Part shown: positions 29,451 to 38,139 of the stretch, one piece after another
How the letters are laid out: each line of letters starts with the position of its first letter
Numbering within the stretch: position 1 is the stretch's first letter
Source: Bradyrhizobium sp. CCBAU 051011
Lineage (GTDB): Bacteria; Pseudomonadota; Alphaproteobacteria; Rhizobiales; Xanthobacteraceae
Length of the DNA: 64,000 nt
Assembly: GCF_009930815.1 (NCBI RefSeq)
Contig: NZ_CP022222.1
Location: 682,001-746,000, forward strand
Direction of reading: 5' to 3'
Position numbers and translations under genes: made by a program
The notes under the pieces: generated by a model
Told to the model about the DNA's origin: nothing
What the model saw: only the letters and a program-made list of their open reading frames with translations
Database searches by the model: none

Positions 29451-30156
29451 GAGCGGCCTCCGGACGCCCGACCGCCTTGTAGGCGCGACGGGTCGCTTCG
29501 TTCAGATATTCTTCTACCTGAAGGCGCAGCTTTTCCATAGTCTCGGCATCGGCATCCGGCGGTACATGAACAGCTTCGATGCCGACCACCGCACCGCGCC
29601 CGAATGGCAGATTGATGGTGGAAGAATCCCAGTTCTTCAACCGGATGAAGCGGCTCGTCACCATCGCAAAGGGCATGATCGGCCGCCCCGACTCACGCGC
29701 CAGCATGATGATGCCGAGCCCCACCACCCGCGCGCGCTTCGGCACGTCGGCGGTGGTGGCGACGTTCCACTTGTCCTCCAGCGCCTGCAGCATCTCCCTG
29801 AAGGCGCCGACGCCGCCCTTGCGGTGAAAGGCGCCGCCATGATCGCCGGAACCCCGGATGGTTCCGATGCCGAGCCGCTCGGCGGCGATGGCGTTGAATT
29901 CGCCGTCGCGGTGCCGCGAGATCAGCACCTTGGCGCGGTGGCTCTCCTTGGTCTTGATGAACGGCGTCATGAAGTGCTGGCCGTGCCAGAACGCGAAGAT
30001 CGCCGGCATCTCCGGCTCGACCCGCGCATAGACGTCGGTCGGCTCATAAGTGAAGCGATTGGTCAGCCAGACCAGCCGGAGATATTCGGCCGCAAGCACA
30101 CCCAGCGCGCGCTGAACGAAGGTGCTGCGCAGCAAGTCGCGAATGAACCGTTTCAA
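29443..30156 (-). CDS. DUF374 lysophospholipid acyltransferase-like protein
   Basis: A protein of 237 residues. The DUF374 block is present: MPAIFAFWHGQHFMTPF with the active-site-like His, then RGSGDHGGAFHRKGG, TTADVPKRARVVGLG and SGRPIMPFAM. The family resembles LpxL/PlsC acyltransferases and is often found with waaA in alphaproteobacteria, so a role in lipid A or core assembly is likely, though the acyl donor is not known. It is in the middle of the operon, overlapping waaA. Confidence 0.85.
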   Translation of the reverse strand: MKRFIRDLLRSTFVQRALGVLAAEYLRLVWLTNRFTYEPTDVYARVEPEMPAIFAFWHGQHFMTPFIKTKESHRAKVLISRHRDGEFNAIAAERLGIGTIRGSGDHGGAFHRKGGVGAFREMLQALEDKWNVATTADVPKRARVVGLGIIMLARESGRPIMPFAMVTSRFIRLKNWDSSTINLPFGRGAVVGIEAVHVPPDADAETMEKLRLQVEEYLNEATRRAYKAVGRPEAALG

Positions 30157-30161
30157 CTGGA

Positions 30162-30401
30162 TTACTTCGTGTCTTGACCTGGATCGAGCAGCCGGTGGAG
30201 GTGAACCACGAAATAGCGCATGTGGGCGTTGTCCACGGTCTGCTGCGCCTTCGCCTTCCAGGCGGCGTGTGCGGATGCGTAATTGGGATACACGCCGACG
30301 ATGTCGACCTGGTCGAGGTCCTTGAACGTGACGTGTTCGAGATCGGTCAATTCGCCGCCGATGACGAGATGCAGCAATTGCTGCGGGGCACTATCTGGCA
30401 T
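30162..30401 (-). CDS. DUF4170 protein
   Basis: A protein of 79 residues started at 30401 (MPDSAPQQLLHLVIGGEL), without the non-conserved upstream codons. Recognisable are VDIVGVYPNYASAHAAWKAK and HMRYFVVHLHRLLDP. DUF4170 genes sit regularly between cysQ and the DUF374 gene in alphaproteobacteria, as here with 5 bp to the next gene. No signal peptide; function unknown. Confidence 0.87.
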   Translation of the reverse strand: MPDSAPQQLLHLVIGGELTDLEHVTFKDLDQVDIVGVYPNYASAHAAWKAKAQQTVDNAHMRYFVVHLHRLLDPGQDTK

Positions 30402-30491
30402 GATGGACTTTCCTAACGAGGTGCCCGGCAAAGGAGCGATACTCTGAATCGCGGTATGAATGGAATGATTTGTGGCACGGATTCGACCGAT

Positions 30492-31301
30492 TCAGGGCAG
30501 CCGACGATCCCGGAAATGCTCGACAATGCGCGCATGCCGATCGTTTCCCGCCGCCACCAGCACCCCGTGCACCACTTCCCGGCGATTATACTCAATCGCA
30601 TCCCCCGAGAGCGCGGTCATTCTACCATTCGCTTCGTGCACGATCAAATTCGCCGCAGCAAGATCCCAGTCGCGGCTCTGGCCACCGGCAAAGGCGGCAT
30701 CCAGATTGCCGTCGGCGACCCGGCACAGGCGCAGTGCCAGCGACCCGATCCGCGGATGCAGCGTGATCTCATCCGGTGACCCGCTTAGCCGCTGCACCAG
30801 CGGCTTCGGGCCGGCCATGCGGGAAAAATCCAGCTCCGTTCCCGCGGTCGCACGCACCGACCTGTCGTTGCAGGTGGTGCCCTGGCCGCGGATTGCGAAG
30901 AAGAATTCGTCGCTGACTGGCGCGAACACCGCCGCCAGCACCGGCTCAGCTCCCGCCACCAACGCCACGCTGACGCACCAGTCCTCGCGGCCGGCGAGAT
31001 AGGCGCGGGTGCCGTCGATCGGATCGACGATCCAGACCAGTTCCTTGCCGAGACGCGCGTCGTCGTCGACGCTCTCCTCCGACAGCCAGCCATAATCCGG
31101 CGTCGCCGCGCGCAGCCGCCGCTCGACGAGATCGTTGACGGCGATGTCGGCCTCCGAGACCGGCGAGGAGGCGCCCTTGGTCCAGTTCTTCAATTCGGTG
31201 CGGAACAGCGATAGCGCCAGCGCGCCGGCTTCGCGCACGGTGTCCCGCAACAGCGCGGCATCGCGCGCCCAGATTCGGTCGGCGGTATCAGCGTCCGCCA
31301 A
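30492..31301 (-). CDS. cysQ: 3'(2'),5'-bisphosphate nucleotidase CysQ / inositol monophosphatase family
   Basis: A protein of 269 residues. Metal-binding motifs of the FIG superfamily are present: WLSEESVDD, WIVDPIDGTRAYLAGREDW, and the C-terminal GQSRDWDLAAANLIVHEANG. CysQ removes the 3'-phosphate from PAP/PAPS. In this operon context (pmbA-cysQ-DUF4170-lipid A genes) the annotation CysQ is customary, but an inositol-phosphatase activity cannot be excluded. It overlaps the end of pmbA by 14 bp. Confidence 0.87.
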   Translation of the reverse strand: MADADTADRIWARDAALLRDTVREAGALALSLFRTELKNWTKGASSPVSEADIAVNDLVERRLRAATPDYGWLSEESVDDDARLGKELVWIVDPIDGTRAYLAGREDWCVSVALVAGAEPVLAAVFAPVSDEFFFAIRGQGTTCNDRSVRATAGTELDFSRMAGPKPLVQRLSGSPDEITLHPRIGSLALRLCRVADGNLDAAFAGGQSRDWDLAAANLIVHEANGRMTALSGDAIEYNRREVVHGVLVAAGNDRHARIVEHFRDRRLP

Positions 31302-32688
31302 GCGTCAGGCCCTCGATGCGCAGCGTCGGCGCGTTCACGCCGTAACGGAATTCCAGGTCGTTGGCGGGAACCAGCGACTTGAACATCGCCAGCAGATGAC
31401 CTGCGATCGTCACCTCACTGACGGGATAGGTGATCTCGCCGTTCTCGATCCAGAATCCGGAGGCGCCGCGGCTGTAATCGCCGGTCACACCGTTGACGCC
31501 GGAGCCGATCAGGTCGGTGACGTAAAAGCCCTGCTTGATGTCGGAGATCAGCTCCTTCGGCGTCATCGCGCCGGCCTCGAGATGCAGATTATACGATCCC
31601 GGCGATGGTGACGACGAGACGCCGCGATGGGCATGTCCGGTCGTGACCAGCCCGAGTTCGCGCGCGGTGGCGCAGTCGAGCAGCCACGTGGTCAGCACGC
31701 CCTCGTCGATCAGCGCGTGCTTTTTCACCGTTACGCCCTCGGCGTCGAAGGTTTGCGAGCGCAGGCCGCGCACGCGCAAGGGATCATCGATGATGCGGAT
31801 GTTCTTGGCGAATAGTTGCTCGCCCATCCGGTCTTTCAGGAAACTGGTCTTGCGCGCGATCGAGGCGCCGTTGATAGCGCCAACCAGATGGCCGACCAGC
31901 GATCCCGACACCCGTGGATCGTACACGACCGGCACCTTGCAGGTCTCGACCTTGCGCGGATTGGCGCGCGCCACGGTGCGCTCGCCTGCCCTGCGGCCGA
32001 CGCTTTCGGGAGAATCGAGGTCAGAGGCGTGCGGTGCCGAGGTGAAATCGTAATCGCGCTCCATGCTCGTGCCTTCGCCCGAAATCGCGGTCACCGAGAT
32101 GCCGTGGCTGGAGCGCAAATATGAGCCGTGGAATCCGGTCGAGGTCACCAGCACCATGCCGCCGATGCCGCTCGAGGCGGACGCGCCGCTCGACTTGGTC
32201 ACGCCCTTGACCGCAAGAGCTGCGGCTTCCGCTTCGCAGGCGCGGCGCTCCAGTTCGCTTGTGGTCGGAATATTGCGGTCGAGCAGATCGAGCTCGGCGA
32301 ACTCGCGCGCCAACAGCGAGGGATCGGCAAGACCGACATATTTGTCGTCAGGCGCGACGCGGGCCATCGCCACCGCCCGCTCGGCGAGCTTGGCAACGCC
32401 GTCGCCGGAAATATCGTTGGTCGAGACCACGGCCTGGCGCTGGCCGACCAGCACGCGCAGGCCGACATCGTCGCCTTCGGATCGCTCGGATTCCTCGACC
32501 CGGCCATCGCGCACTTCGACGCCTTGCGAGACGCCCCGCACCGCAACCGCGTCCGCGGCATCCGCGCCGGCGCGCTTGGCGGCCTCGACCAGGCGCTGCG
32601 CCAGCGTCGAGAGCGCCGATTGATCGAACAGGTCGGTGGTTGCGGAGGCTTTCGAAAGCTGTGGCGAGCTGGATGGTGAAGAGTTCAC
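31288..32688 (-). CDS. pmbA: Metalloprotease PmbA/TldE homologue
   Basis: A protein of 466 residues from GTG 32688, which has AGGGA 8 bases upstream (a TTG at 32694 is also possible). The TldD/PmbA family blocks are clear: VEVRDGRVEESERSEGDDVGLRV, SGSLVGHLVGAINGASIARK, VTGDYSRGASGFWIENGEI and the typical C-terminal end. With TldD it forms a protease that processes peptides such as microcin precursors and unfolded CcdA. It is the first gene of the lipid A/Kdo operon, which begins from a 270-bp divergent region. Confidence 0.93.
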   Translation of the reverse strand: MNSSPSSSPQLSKASATTDLFDQSALSTLAQRLVEAAKRAGADAADAVAVRGVSQGVEVRDGRVEESERSEGDDVGLRVLVGQRQAVVSTNDISGDGVAKLAERAVAMARVAPDDKYVGLADPSLLAREFAELDLLDRNIPTTSELERRACEAEAAALAVKGVTKSSGASASSGIGGMVLVTSTGFHGSYLRSSHGISVTAISGEGTSMERDYDFTSAPHASDLDSPESVGRRAGERTVARANPRKVETCKVPVVYDPRVSGSLVGHLVGAINGASIARKTSFLKDRMGEQLFAKNIRIIDDPLRVRGLRSQTFDAEGVTVKKHALIDEGVLTTWLLDCATARELGLVTTGHAHRGVSSSPSPGSYNLHLEAGAMTPKELISDIKQGFYVTDLIGSGVNGVTGDYSRGASGFWIENGEITYPVSEVTIAGHLLAMFKSLVPANDLEFRYGVNAPTLRIEGLTLGGR

Positions 32689-32811
32689 AAACAAAATCCC
32701 TGAAATGGAGGGGCTTTAGGGCGCCAATCGCCAAGGCCTTCAGATGTGCCGGAATCACGGGCATTTCAAGCATTTTGCGCCGCCAAATACCAAACATTTT
32801 CGGCATTGGCG

Positions 32812-32856
32812 CAAGGTCTCGTCAATCATGCGCGCCAAGGTCTTGTCAATCATGCG
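32812..32856. repeat. Two 21-bp direct repeats in a divergent promoter region
   Basis: CAAGGTCTCGTCAATCATGC(G) at 32812-32832 recurs with one change at 32836-32856, a 24-bp period. A flanking 7-bp inverted repeat (TTGCGCC / GGCGCAA) lies just upstream. The site is between pmbA and the DUF6101-like gene, both read away from it, so a regulatory role or a simple tandem duplication are both possible. Confidence 0.6.
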
Positions 32857-32965
32857 GGGAGATCCATGGCAGGTGACCACTCCTTAACCAGGCTTTTTAA
32901 GGCGAAACGGAAACGCTTCCGCTAAGGTCTCGCGTATCGACCGGGAACATAATCCCGGCGGGGAG

Positions 32966-33502
32966 ATGAGAGCCGTGAGGCGTCAAACAGCAACAAGCGG
33001 GATCAATCCCGCCGGGTCGAGCTGCGTCATGCGGCTCGACCCTCTTTCTCTGCCGCTGAGCTTCCAAGCGCACGACACCCGTGCGGATGGCGGCGTGCGG
33101 AAAATCGAACTTCATCGCGAACGCGTCGTGCTGCACCGTGCCGTCAAGGGCATGCGGATGGCGATCAACGTCCGCGTCAGCGACTTTCTCGGCGTCGCAT
33201 TGCGCGGCCTCGACGACGACGCGCAGATGCTGGTGCTGGCGCATCGCGATCCATCGTTGAACATTCCCTTGTGCGTGAGTTCCGACCACGAGGAGATCGC
33301 CTCCGCCTGGCAGATGTGGAGCGACATCTTTGCGCTGCCACTGCTGACGGAAGATGACGATCGCGAACCGGCCGCCCGGCGCCGCCGCCACAACGCCGTC
33401 CGCGCCCGCCGCCCGAAATTCCTGGTGCGCCGCCGGCTCGGCAATCCCGACAACACCGAGACTGTTCATCGGGACGAGCGCGAGATCATCGCGCGGGATT
33501 GA
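32966..33502 (+). CDS. Conserved hypothetical protein, probably DUF6101 family
   Basis: A protein of 178 residues. The central part (KIELHRERVVLHRAVKGMRM, VRVSDFLGVALRG, VLAHRDPSLNIPL) looks conserved among bradyrhizobia; I recall it as DUF6101 but cannot confirm this. The C-terminus is Arg-rich (AARRRRHNAVRARRPKFL). No signal peptide or membrane segment. The start is uncertain because the first 20 residues are not obviously conserved; an ATG at 33029 is possible. A 58-bp palindrome follows directly. Confidence 0.7.
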   Translation: MRAVRRQTATSGINPAGSSCVMRLDPLSLPLSFQAHDTRADGGVRKIELHRERVVLHRAVKGMRMAINVRVSDFLGVALRGLDDDAQMLVLAHRDPSLNIPLCVSSDHEEIASAWQMWSDIFALPLLTEDDDREPAARRRRHNAVRARRPKFLVRRRLGNPDNTETVHRDEREIIARD

Positions 33503-33510
33503 GGCCAGAC

Positions 33511-33568
33511 CCGTCATTGCGAGCCAACGGGTCGCGCAAATGCGCGACCCGTTGGCTCGCAATGACGG
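33511..33568. repeat. 58-bp near-perfect palindrome of the TCATTGCGAG family
   Basis: Arms of 28 bp (CCGTCATTGCGAGCCAACGG and continuing) match exactly around a 2-base centre at 33539-33540. It starts 8 bp after the DUF6101-like gene and should form a very stable hairpin in its mRNA. The outer part equals the repeat at 18729-18806. Confidence 0.85.
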
Positions 33569-33599
33569 TGGACATAGTTTCGCATTCTCGCGACGCCTT

Positions 33600-34150
33600 T
33601 CGCCCGAGGTTTGCATCTTCGTTTGTCCCTCCAGAACTTAGAGGGCGCAGGGAAGACCGGGTGCTTGCTGCACCCGCGGTCTCGCGTGCGATTTGCGCAA
33701 ACAAAAATGCACACGAGCATACAGGGCAGCGGGAACACTCCGGCCTTCCCTGCGCAATGGCTTTACGGCTTACTTCGTGCTCTTCCCGGAGAACGGCTCT
33801 TTTGCCTCCGTCGCCACGAGAGAAGCTTCGCTTCTCTTTGACTTAGCGCCAGCACCGCGGCGCCCGAACCACACGACTTCGCCGTACGCCTCACGTCACG
33901 TACGTCGTCGTGACATCAGCGTCCATCGCATCTCACCGCACGTTCGTGACGTTCGCGAGCGCCCCTCAATCGGGTGAGACGAACGGAGTCATGCCGCTGA
34001 TTTGGGTGACATGTTAAGCGGAATATTTTTGATTCCCGGGCTTGACACGATTTCTGAAAATCAGAAGTGATTTGCCCGCCGAGCCAATTGGCCGCAAGCC
34101 GCGCGTCGAGATTGCGCTTGCGCGCGAAGCAAATCAGCTCGGGACGCCGT
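33600..34150. repeat. Long dispersed repeat region with spurious small reading frames
   Basis: About 550 bp without a credible gene. It begins with a hairpin (CGGGTGC-TTGCT-GCACCCG) and contains short frames such as MHTSIQGSGNTPAFPAQWLY, a sequence I remember as annotated many times in bradyrhizobial genomes as hypothetical proteins. Repetition of this kind marks a dispersed repeat rather than a gene. The right part (about 34015-34150) holds a second repeat-like segment (GAAAATCAGAAGTGATTTGC). Copy number cannot be checked here. Confidence 0.55.
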
Positions 34151-34240
34151 AGGGTGGGCAAAGGAGCGCTAGCGACGTGCCCACCATCTATCACCGATCG
34201 TGCGGCTTGATGGTGGGCACGCTTGCGCTTTGCCTACCCT
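34151..34240. repeat. Dispersed palindromic repeat, copy 3
   Basis: Complete copy with both outer edges (CCGTAGGGTGGGCAAAG and CTTTGCCTACCCTACG) and no insertion. It serves as reference for the empty target. Inner arms are CGTGCCCACCATC and GATGGTGGGCACG. It ends 14 bp before the ubiA stop. Confidence 0.88.
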
Positions 34241-34254
34241 ACGAGATCGAGGAA

Positions 34255-35184
34255 CTAAGCGCGCAGCACCGCGTCGACCAACAATCCCGCAAACAGCAAC
34301 AGCCCCGCATCACGGTTGGACTTGAAAAGGCGCAGGCACAGCGCGGGATCGCGGATGTCCAACGTCTTTATCTGCCAGGCAAGATGCGCGGCGAACGTAA
34401 TCAATCCGATCCAGGCCGGCCAGCGTGCGCCGCCGAGCACCAGCGCTGCGCCGATCAGAACCACGGCGAGCGAATAAAACACCGAAAGCGCGAGATGAGT
34501 GCGCTCGCCAAAGAGACGTGCCGTGGACTTGATGCCGATCAGCGCGTCGTCCTCGGTGTCCTGATGGGCGTAGATCGTATCGTAGCCAATCACCCAGGCG
34601 ATCGAGCCAGCATAGAGCACAAGCGCGGTCAGGTCGATCCGGCCGAGCGTGACCGCAAACCCCATCAGCGCGCCCCAGGAGAACGCCAGCCCCAGCACCA
34701 CCTGCGGCCACCAGGTGATGCGTTTCATGAAGGGATAGATCGCGACGATGACGAGCGAGGCGATGCCGGTCAGGATCGCGAAGCGGTTGAACTGCAGCAG
34801 CACTGCCAAGCCGATCAGCGCCTGCAGCACCAGGAAGGCGAACGCCTGCGTCACGCTGATCTGCCCGGCGGGCAATGGCCGCGAGCGCGTGCGCTCAACG
34901 CTGGCGTCGAGGTCGCGGTCGGTAATGTCGTTCCAGGCACAGCCCGCGCCGCGCATGACGAAGGCACCGATGAAGAACAGCACGATCACGAGCGGCAATG
35001 ACGAGATGTCGCGCGCAACACCGGCGGCGAGCGCCGCCGACCACCAGCACGGCATTAGCAACAGCCACGAGCCGATCGGACGGTCGAAACGGGAAAGCCG
35101 CAAATAGGGCCGCAACCAGAGCGGCGCACGCGTATCGACCCAGTTGCCGGTCGCATCGGCAACGCGGGTGGTCGCGTCGCTCAT
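34255..35184 (-). CDS. ubiA: 4-hydroxybenzoate polyprenyltransferase
   Basis: An integral membrane enzyme of 309 residues with about eight hydrophobic segments. The two Asp-rich prenyl-diphosphate motifs are NDITDRDLDASVERTRSRPL and YAHQDTEDDALIGIKST. It joins the polyprenyl tail to 4-hydroxybenzoate in ubiquinone synthesis. It is 10 bp downstream of an exported-protein gene and may share its transcript. Copy 3 of the repeat lies at its 3' end. Confidence 0.96.
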   Translation of the reverse strand: MSDATTRVADATGNWVDTRAPLWLRPYLRLSRFDRPIGSWLLLMPCWWSAALAAGVARDISSLPLVIVLFFIGAFVMRGAGCAWNDITDRDLDASVERTRSRPLPAGQISVTQAFAFLVLQALIGLAVLLQFNRFAILTGIASLVIVAIYPFMKRITWWPQVVLGLAFSWGALMGFAVTLGRIDLTALVLYAGSIAWVIGYDTIYAHQDTEDDALIGIKSTARLFGERTHLALSVFYSLAVVLIGAALVLGGARWPAWIGLITFAAHLAWQIKTLDIRDPALCLRLFKSNRDAGLLLFAGLLVDAVLRA

Positions 35185-35194
35185 CTGATCGGGG

Positions 35195-35845
35195 TCATCG
35201 CGCGAGAACGTTGCCGTTCAGCGTATCGAAGGTGCTACCGCCCTTCTTCACGGCTTGCGCCTCGGGCAGCGCCGCCGAGCCGAGCACCTCGCTGAGGCTC
35301 GGGCCGGCCGGCCGTGCTTGTGCCGCCTGCTGCGCGACGGCGCAGACCTGATTCTGCATCTTCTCGGTGTTCTTGTGGCCGTTCTTGAGCTGCTCGGCGA
35401 TCTGCGGCGGAATTCCGCATTTGGCCGAGTTGGTCTCGACATATTTGATCATCTTCACTTCGGCCTGGCCGAAATTTTTGATCAGCTTGCAAGCCTCGTC
35501 CGGCGGCGCCTTGCGGTCGCTTGCGGCCTTGATCATCTTGCCGCGCTTCTCGGCCTCCTCGCGCAAGGGAACAAACCCTTTCATGCAGGCATCTGCCGAA
35601 CCGCTGGCCTGCGGCGGCGGCCCGCTGAATCCGCCGGAAACCGGGGCGGCGCCCTGCGAGGGGAAGGGCGACGGCGCGCCGACCGTGGCCGACGGCGCAG
35701 CGCCATTGACCGGCGGAAACGGCGAAGCCGCGGGTGCGGCGCTCTGGTTCGGGAGCGGCGCCGGAAAGGCGCCCTGCGCAAAGGCGTGGCCCGCGTGGAA
35801 CGTCACGACGGCAGCGGTCAGCGGCACAATCAGGCGGCGGATCAT
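35195..35845 (-). CDS. Exported protein with Pro/Ala-rich linker, unknown function
   Basis: A protein of 216 residues started at 35845 (MIRRLIVPLTAAVVTFHAGHAFAQ), a clear signal peptide. Residues about 25-90 are Pro, Ala, Ser and Gly and disordered. The mature domain (about 93-175) has four cysteines (ACMKGF, EACKLIK, AKCGIPP, NQVCAVAQQ), likely two disulfides in a helical fold. I recognise it as a recurrent bradyrhizobial periplasmic protein beside ubiA, without known function. Confidence 0.78.
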   Translation of the reverse strand: MIRRLIVPLTAAVVTFHAGHAFAQGAFPAPLPNQSAAPAASPFPPVNGAAPSATVGAPSPFPSQGAAPVSGGFSGPPPQASGSADACMKGFVPLREEAEKRGKMIKAASDRKAPPDEACKLIKNFGQAEVKMIKYVETNSAKCGIPPQIAEQLKNGHKNTEKMQNQVCAVAQQAAQARPAGPSLSEVLGSAALPEAQAVKKGGSTFDTLNGNVLAR

Positions 35846-36053
35846 CAAGGGTGGTTCTCCGGCGAGGTCAGGCAAGTCCCCAACGTGTCCCGAACGAAGC
35901 AGATTTGCGAAACAGCTTTTTACGATTCCTGCCGCCGCTTAACAACCCGTGGATTGGGGCAGCAGCGCGGCGCAGGGCCGCCCCAAAAGTTAAAAATAGC
36001 GTCCGGATTCTAGCGCTTTAGGCTAAAAGCGCCCGGAAAACGGAACCTTACCG

Positions 36054-36812
36054 ATGCCTGAACTCGATTTCCGCGCCCCTCGCCTGTTCGTCGATGCCCC
36101 GTTGCGCGAGGGCGAGAGAATCGCGCTGGAACGTAACCAGAGCAATTATCTGGGCAATGTGCTGCGGCTCTCCGCCGGCGACACCATCCTGGTGTTCAAC
36201 GGCCGCGACGGCGAATGGCAGGCGACGATCGAGGGCCGAAAGCGGCCGGACGGTTTGATTATCGCAGCCAGGACGAGGCCGCAGGATCGCCTGCCCGATA
36301 TCGCCTATGTCTTTGCGCCGCTGAAACACGCCCGTCTCGACTACATGGTGCAGAAGGCGGTCGAGATGGGAGCCTCGAGCCTGCAGCCGGTGTTGACGCG
36401 GCACACCCAGGTCTCGCGGGTCAATGGTGAGCGGATGCGCGCCAATGTCATCGAGGCTGCCGAACAATGCGGGATACTCAGTCTGGCCGAGGTCGCCGAG
36501 CCCGTTGTGCTCGACCGCTTTCTCGACAAGCGCGACCCGGCGCGGCTCCTGGTGTTTTGCGACGAGGCCAGCAACGTCAAAGCTCCGGTGCAAGCGCTGC
36601 AGACGGCGCAGGCCGCAGCTTCCGGCATCGACGTGTTGATCGGCCCCGAGGGCGGCTTTGCCGGGGAGGAACGTGAGCTTCTCCTGCGCCAGCCGACTAT
36701 CCTCCGGCTCTCCCTGGGACCGCGGATTCTGCGGGCCGATACGGCCGGAGTGGCCGCGCTGACGCTGGTCCAGGCGGCACTGGGGGATTGGCGGGACCCG
36801 GATGGTCAGTGA
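36054..36812 (+). CDS. rsmE: 16S rRNA (uracil(1498)-N3)-methyltransferase
   Basis: A SPOUT-family methyltransferase of 252 residues. The N-terminal PUA-like part (RNQSNYLGNVLRLSAGDTIL) and the knotted C-terminal SAM site (LIGPEGGFAGEERELL, RLSLGPRILRADTAGVAAL) are intact. It methylates U1498 in the decoding region of 16S rRNA. It stands alone, divergent from the exported-protein/ubiA operon. Confidence 0.95.
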   Translation: MPELDFRAPRLFVDAPLREGERIALERNQSNYLGNVLRLSAGDTILVFNGRDGEWQATIEGRKRPDGLIIAARTRPQDRLPDIAYVFAPLKHARLDYMVQKAVEMGASSLQPVLTRHTQVSRVNGERMRANVIEAAEQCGILSLAEVAEPVVLDRFLDKRDPARLLVFCDEASNVKAPVQALQTAQAAASGIDVLIGPEGGFAGEERELLLRQPTILRLSLGPRILRADTAGVAALTLVQAALGDWRDPDGQ

Positions 36813-36972
36813 CGCGATAACCGGTGAGGCCACCGCCCATTAATTCAGTTGGCCGATCCCTGTCGAAACGTTGCTCCGGCCATGCTAAGGCCTGCGCCAA
36901 CGAGCGCCCCGGAACCGCCGGGAGCCCCCAAATCAACCCTGAACCCGGGTTTTCCGGGCATTTGGACCTAAG

Positions 36973-38139
36973 ATGACCGCGACCGCTGCCGTCAGAGGTG
37001 CTGCCGGGTCCGCCGCTTGGGCGGACGCGCTGCTATTGTCGTTTGCACAAGGCGGCTACGTCCAGGCGCATCCGGCCATCCTGCAGCCGGCCGAGCCGTT
37101 TCTCGACCTCTCCGGCGAGGACATCCGCAAGAGCCTTTACCTGACCACCGACGCCTCCGGCGAGGAACTCTGCCTGCGCCCCGACCTGACCATTCCGGTG
37201 GCACGCGATTATCTCGCCTCGGGGCGCGCCGGCCAGCCGGCGGGCTTTTCCTATCTCGGGCCGGTGTTCCGTTATCGCGGCGGCCAGCCGAGCGAGTTCC
37301 TGCAGGCCGGCATCGAGTCCTTCGGCCGGCAGGACCGCGCCGCGGCGGATGCGGAAATGCTGGCGCTGGCGCTGGACGCGACCTCAGTCTTCGGATTGAA
37401 GGATGTCGAAATCCGCACCGGCGACGTCGCGCTGTTCAACGCGCTGATCGATGCGCTCGACCTCTATCCGGTATGGCGGCGGCGGCTGATCAAGGATTTC
37501 AACCGCAAGGTCAGCCTCACCGCTGATATCGAGCGGCTGACGCTCGCGACCGCGCCCGGCCGCAACGAGTATGAGGGCGTGCTGGCGGCGCTGGCCGGCT
37601 CCGACCGCAAGGCGGCGCTGGCGCTGGTCACCGACCTGATGTCGATAGCCGGCACCACCAATGTCGGCGGACGGACGGTCGACGAAATCGCCGACCGCTT
37701 CCTCGAACAATCGACCTTGAAAGGCGGCGCGCTGCCGCGCGATGCACTCGACACCATCAAGCGCTTCCTCGCGATCGCGGGCGACCCGGACGAATCGGTT
37801 AAGCAACTGCGTACGCTGGCATCGGACGCCAAGCTCGATCTTGCGGCGGCGATCGACCAGTTCGAAAGCCGCGTCGGCTTCATGGCCGCGCGCGGCATCG
37901 ACACCAAGCTGACGCGGTTCTCCACCTCGTTCGGCCGCGGGCTCGATTATTACACCGGCTTCGAGTTCGAATTGCACAAGAAGGGCAACGGCGTCGAGCC
38001 GCTGGTCGGGGGCGGACGCTATGACGGGCTGATGACGCAGCTCGGCTCGCCGACGCCGATCCCCGCGGTCGGCTTCTCGGTCTGGATCGAAGCCTTGACG
38101 CAATACGGCCAGCCCGTATCGCAAGGGAGCGCCGCATGA
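36973..38139 (+). CDS. hisZ: ATP phosphoribosyltransferase regulatory subunit
   Basis: A class II aminoacyl-tRNA-synthetase-like protein of 388 residues, a paralogue of HisRS without a charging function. Motif-2-like [20 protein letters not shown] and the late [11 protein letters not shown] block are visible. HisZ activates HisG, the first step of histidine synthesis. It overlaps hisG by 4 bp (ATGA), so the two are coupled. Confidence 0.93.
   Translation: MTATAAVRGAAGSAAWADALLLSFAQGGYVQAHPAILQPAEPFLDLSGEDIRKSLYLTTDASGEELCLRPDLTIPVARDYLASGRAGQPAGFSYLGPVFRYRGGQPSEFLQAGIESFGRQDRAAADAEMLALALDATSVFGLKDVEIRTGDVALFNALIDALDLYPVWRRRLIKDFNRKVSLTADIERLTLATAPGRNEYEGVLAALAGSDRKAALALVTDLMSIAGTTNVGGRTVDEIADRFLEQSTLKGGALPRDALDTIKRFLAIAGDPDESVKQLRTLASDAKLDLAAAIDQFESRVGFMAARGIDTKLTRFSTSFGRGLDYYTGFEFELHKKGNGVEPLVGGGRYDGLMTQLGSPTPIPAVGFSVWIEALTQYGQPVSQGSAA

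Noticed and set aside
33611..33977. Three small overlapping frames of 60-95 codons
   Set aside because: They lie in a dispersed repeat, overlap each other and lack ribosome-binding sites; the frame seems kept only by repetition.
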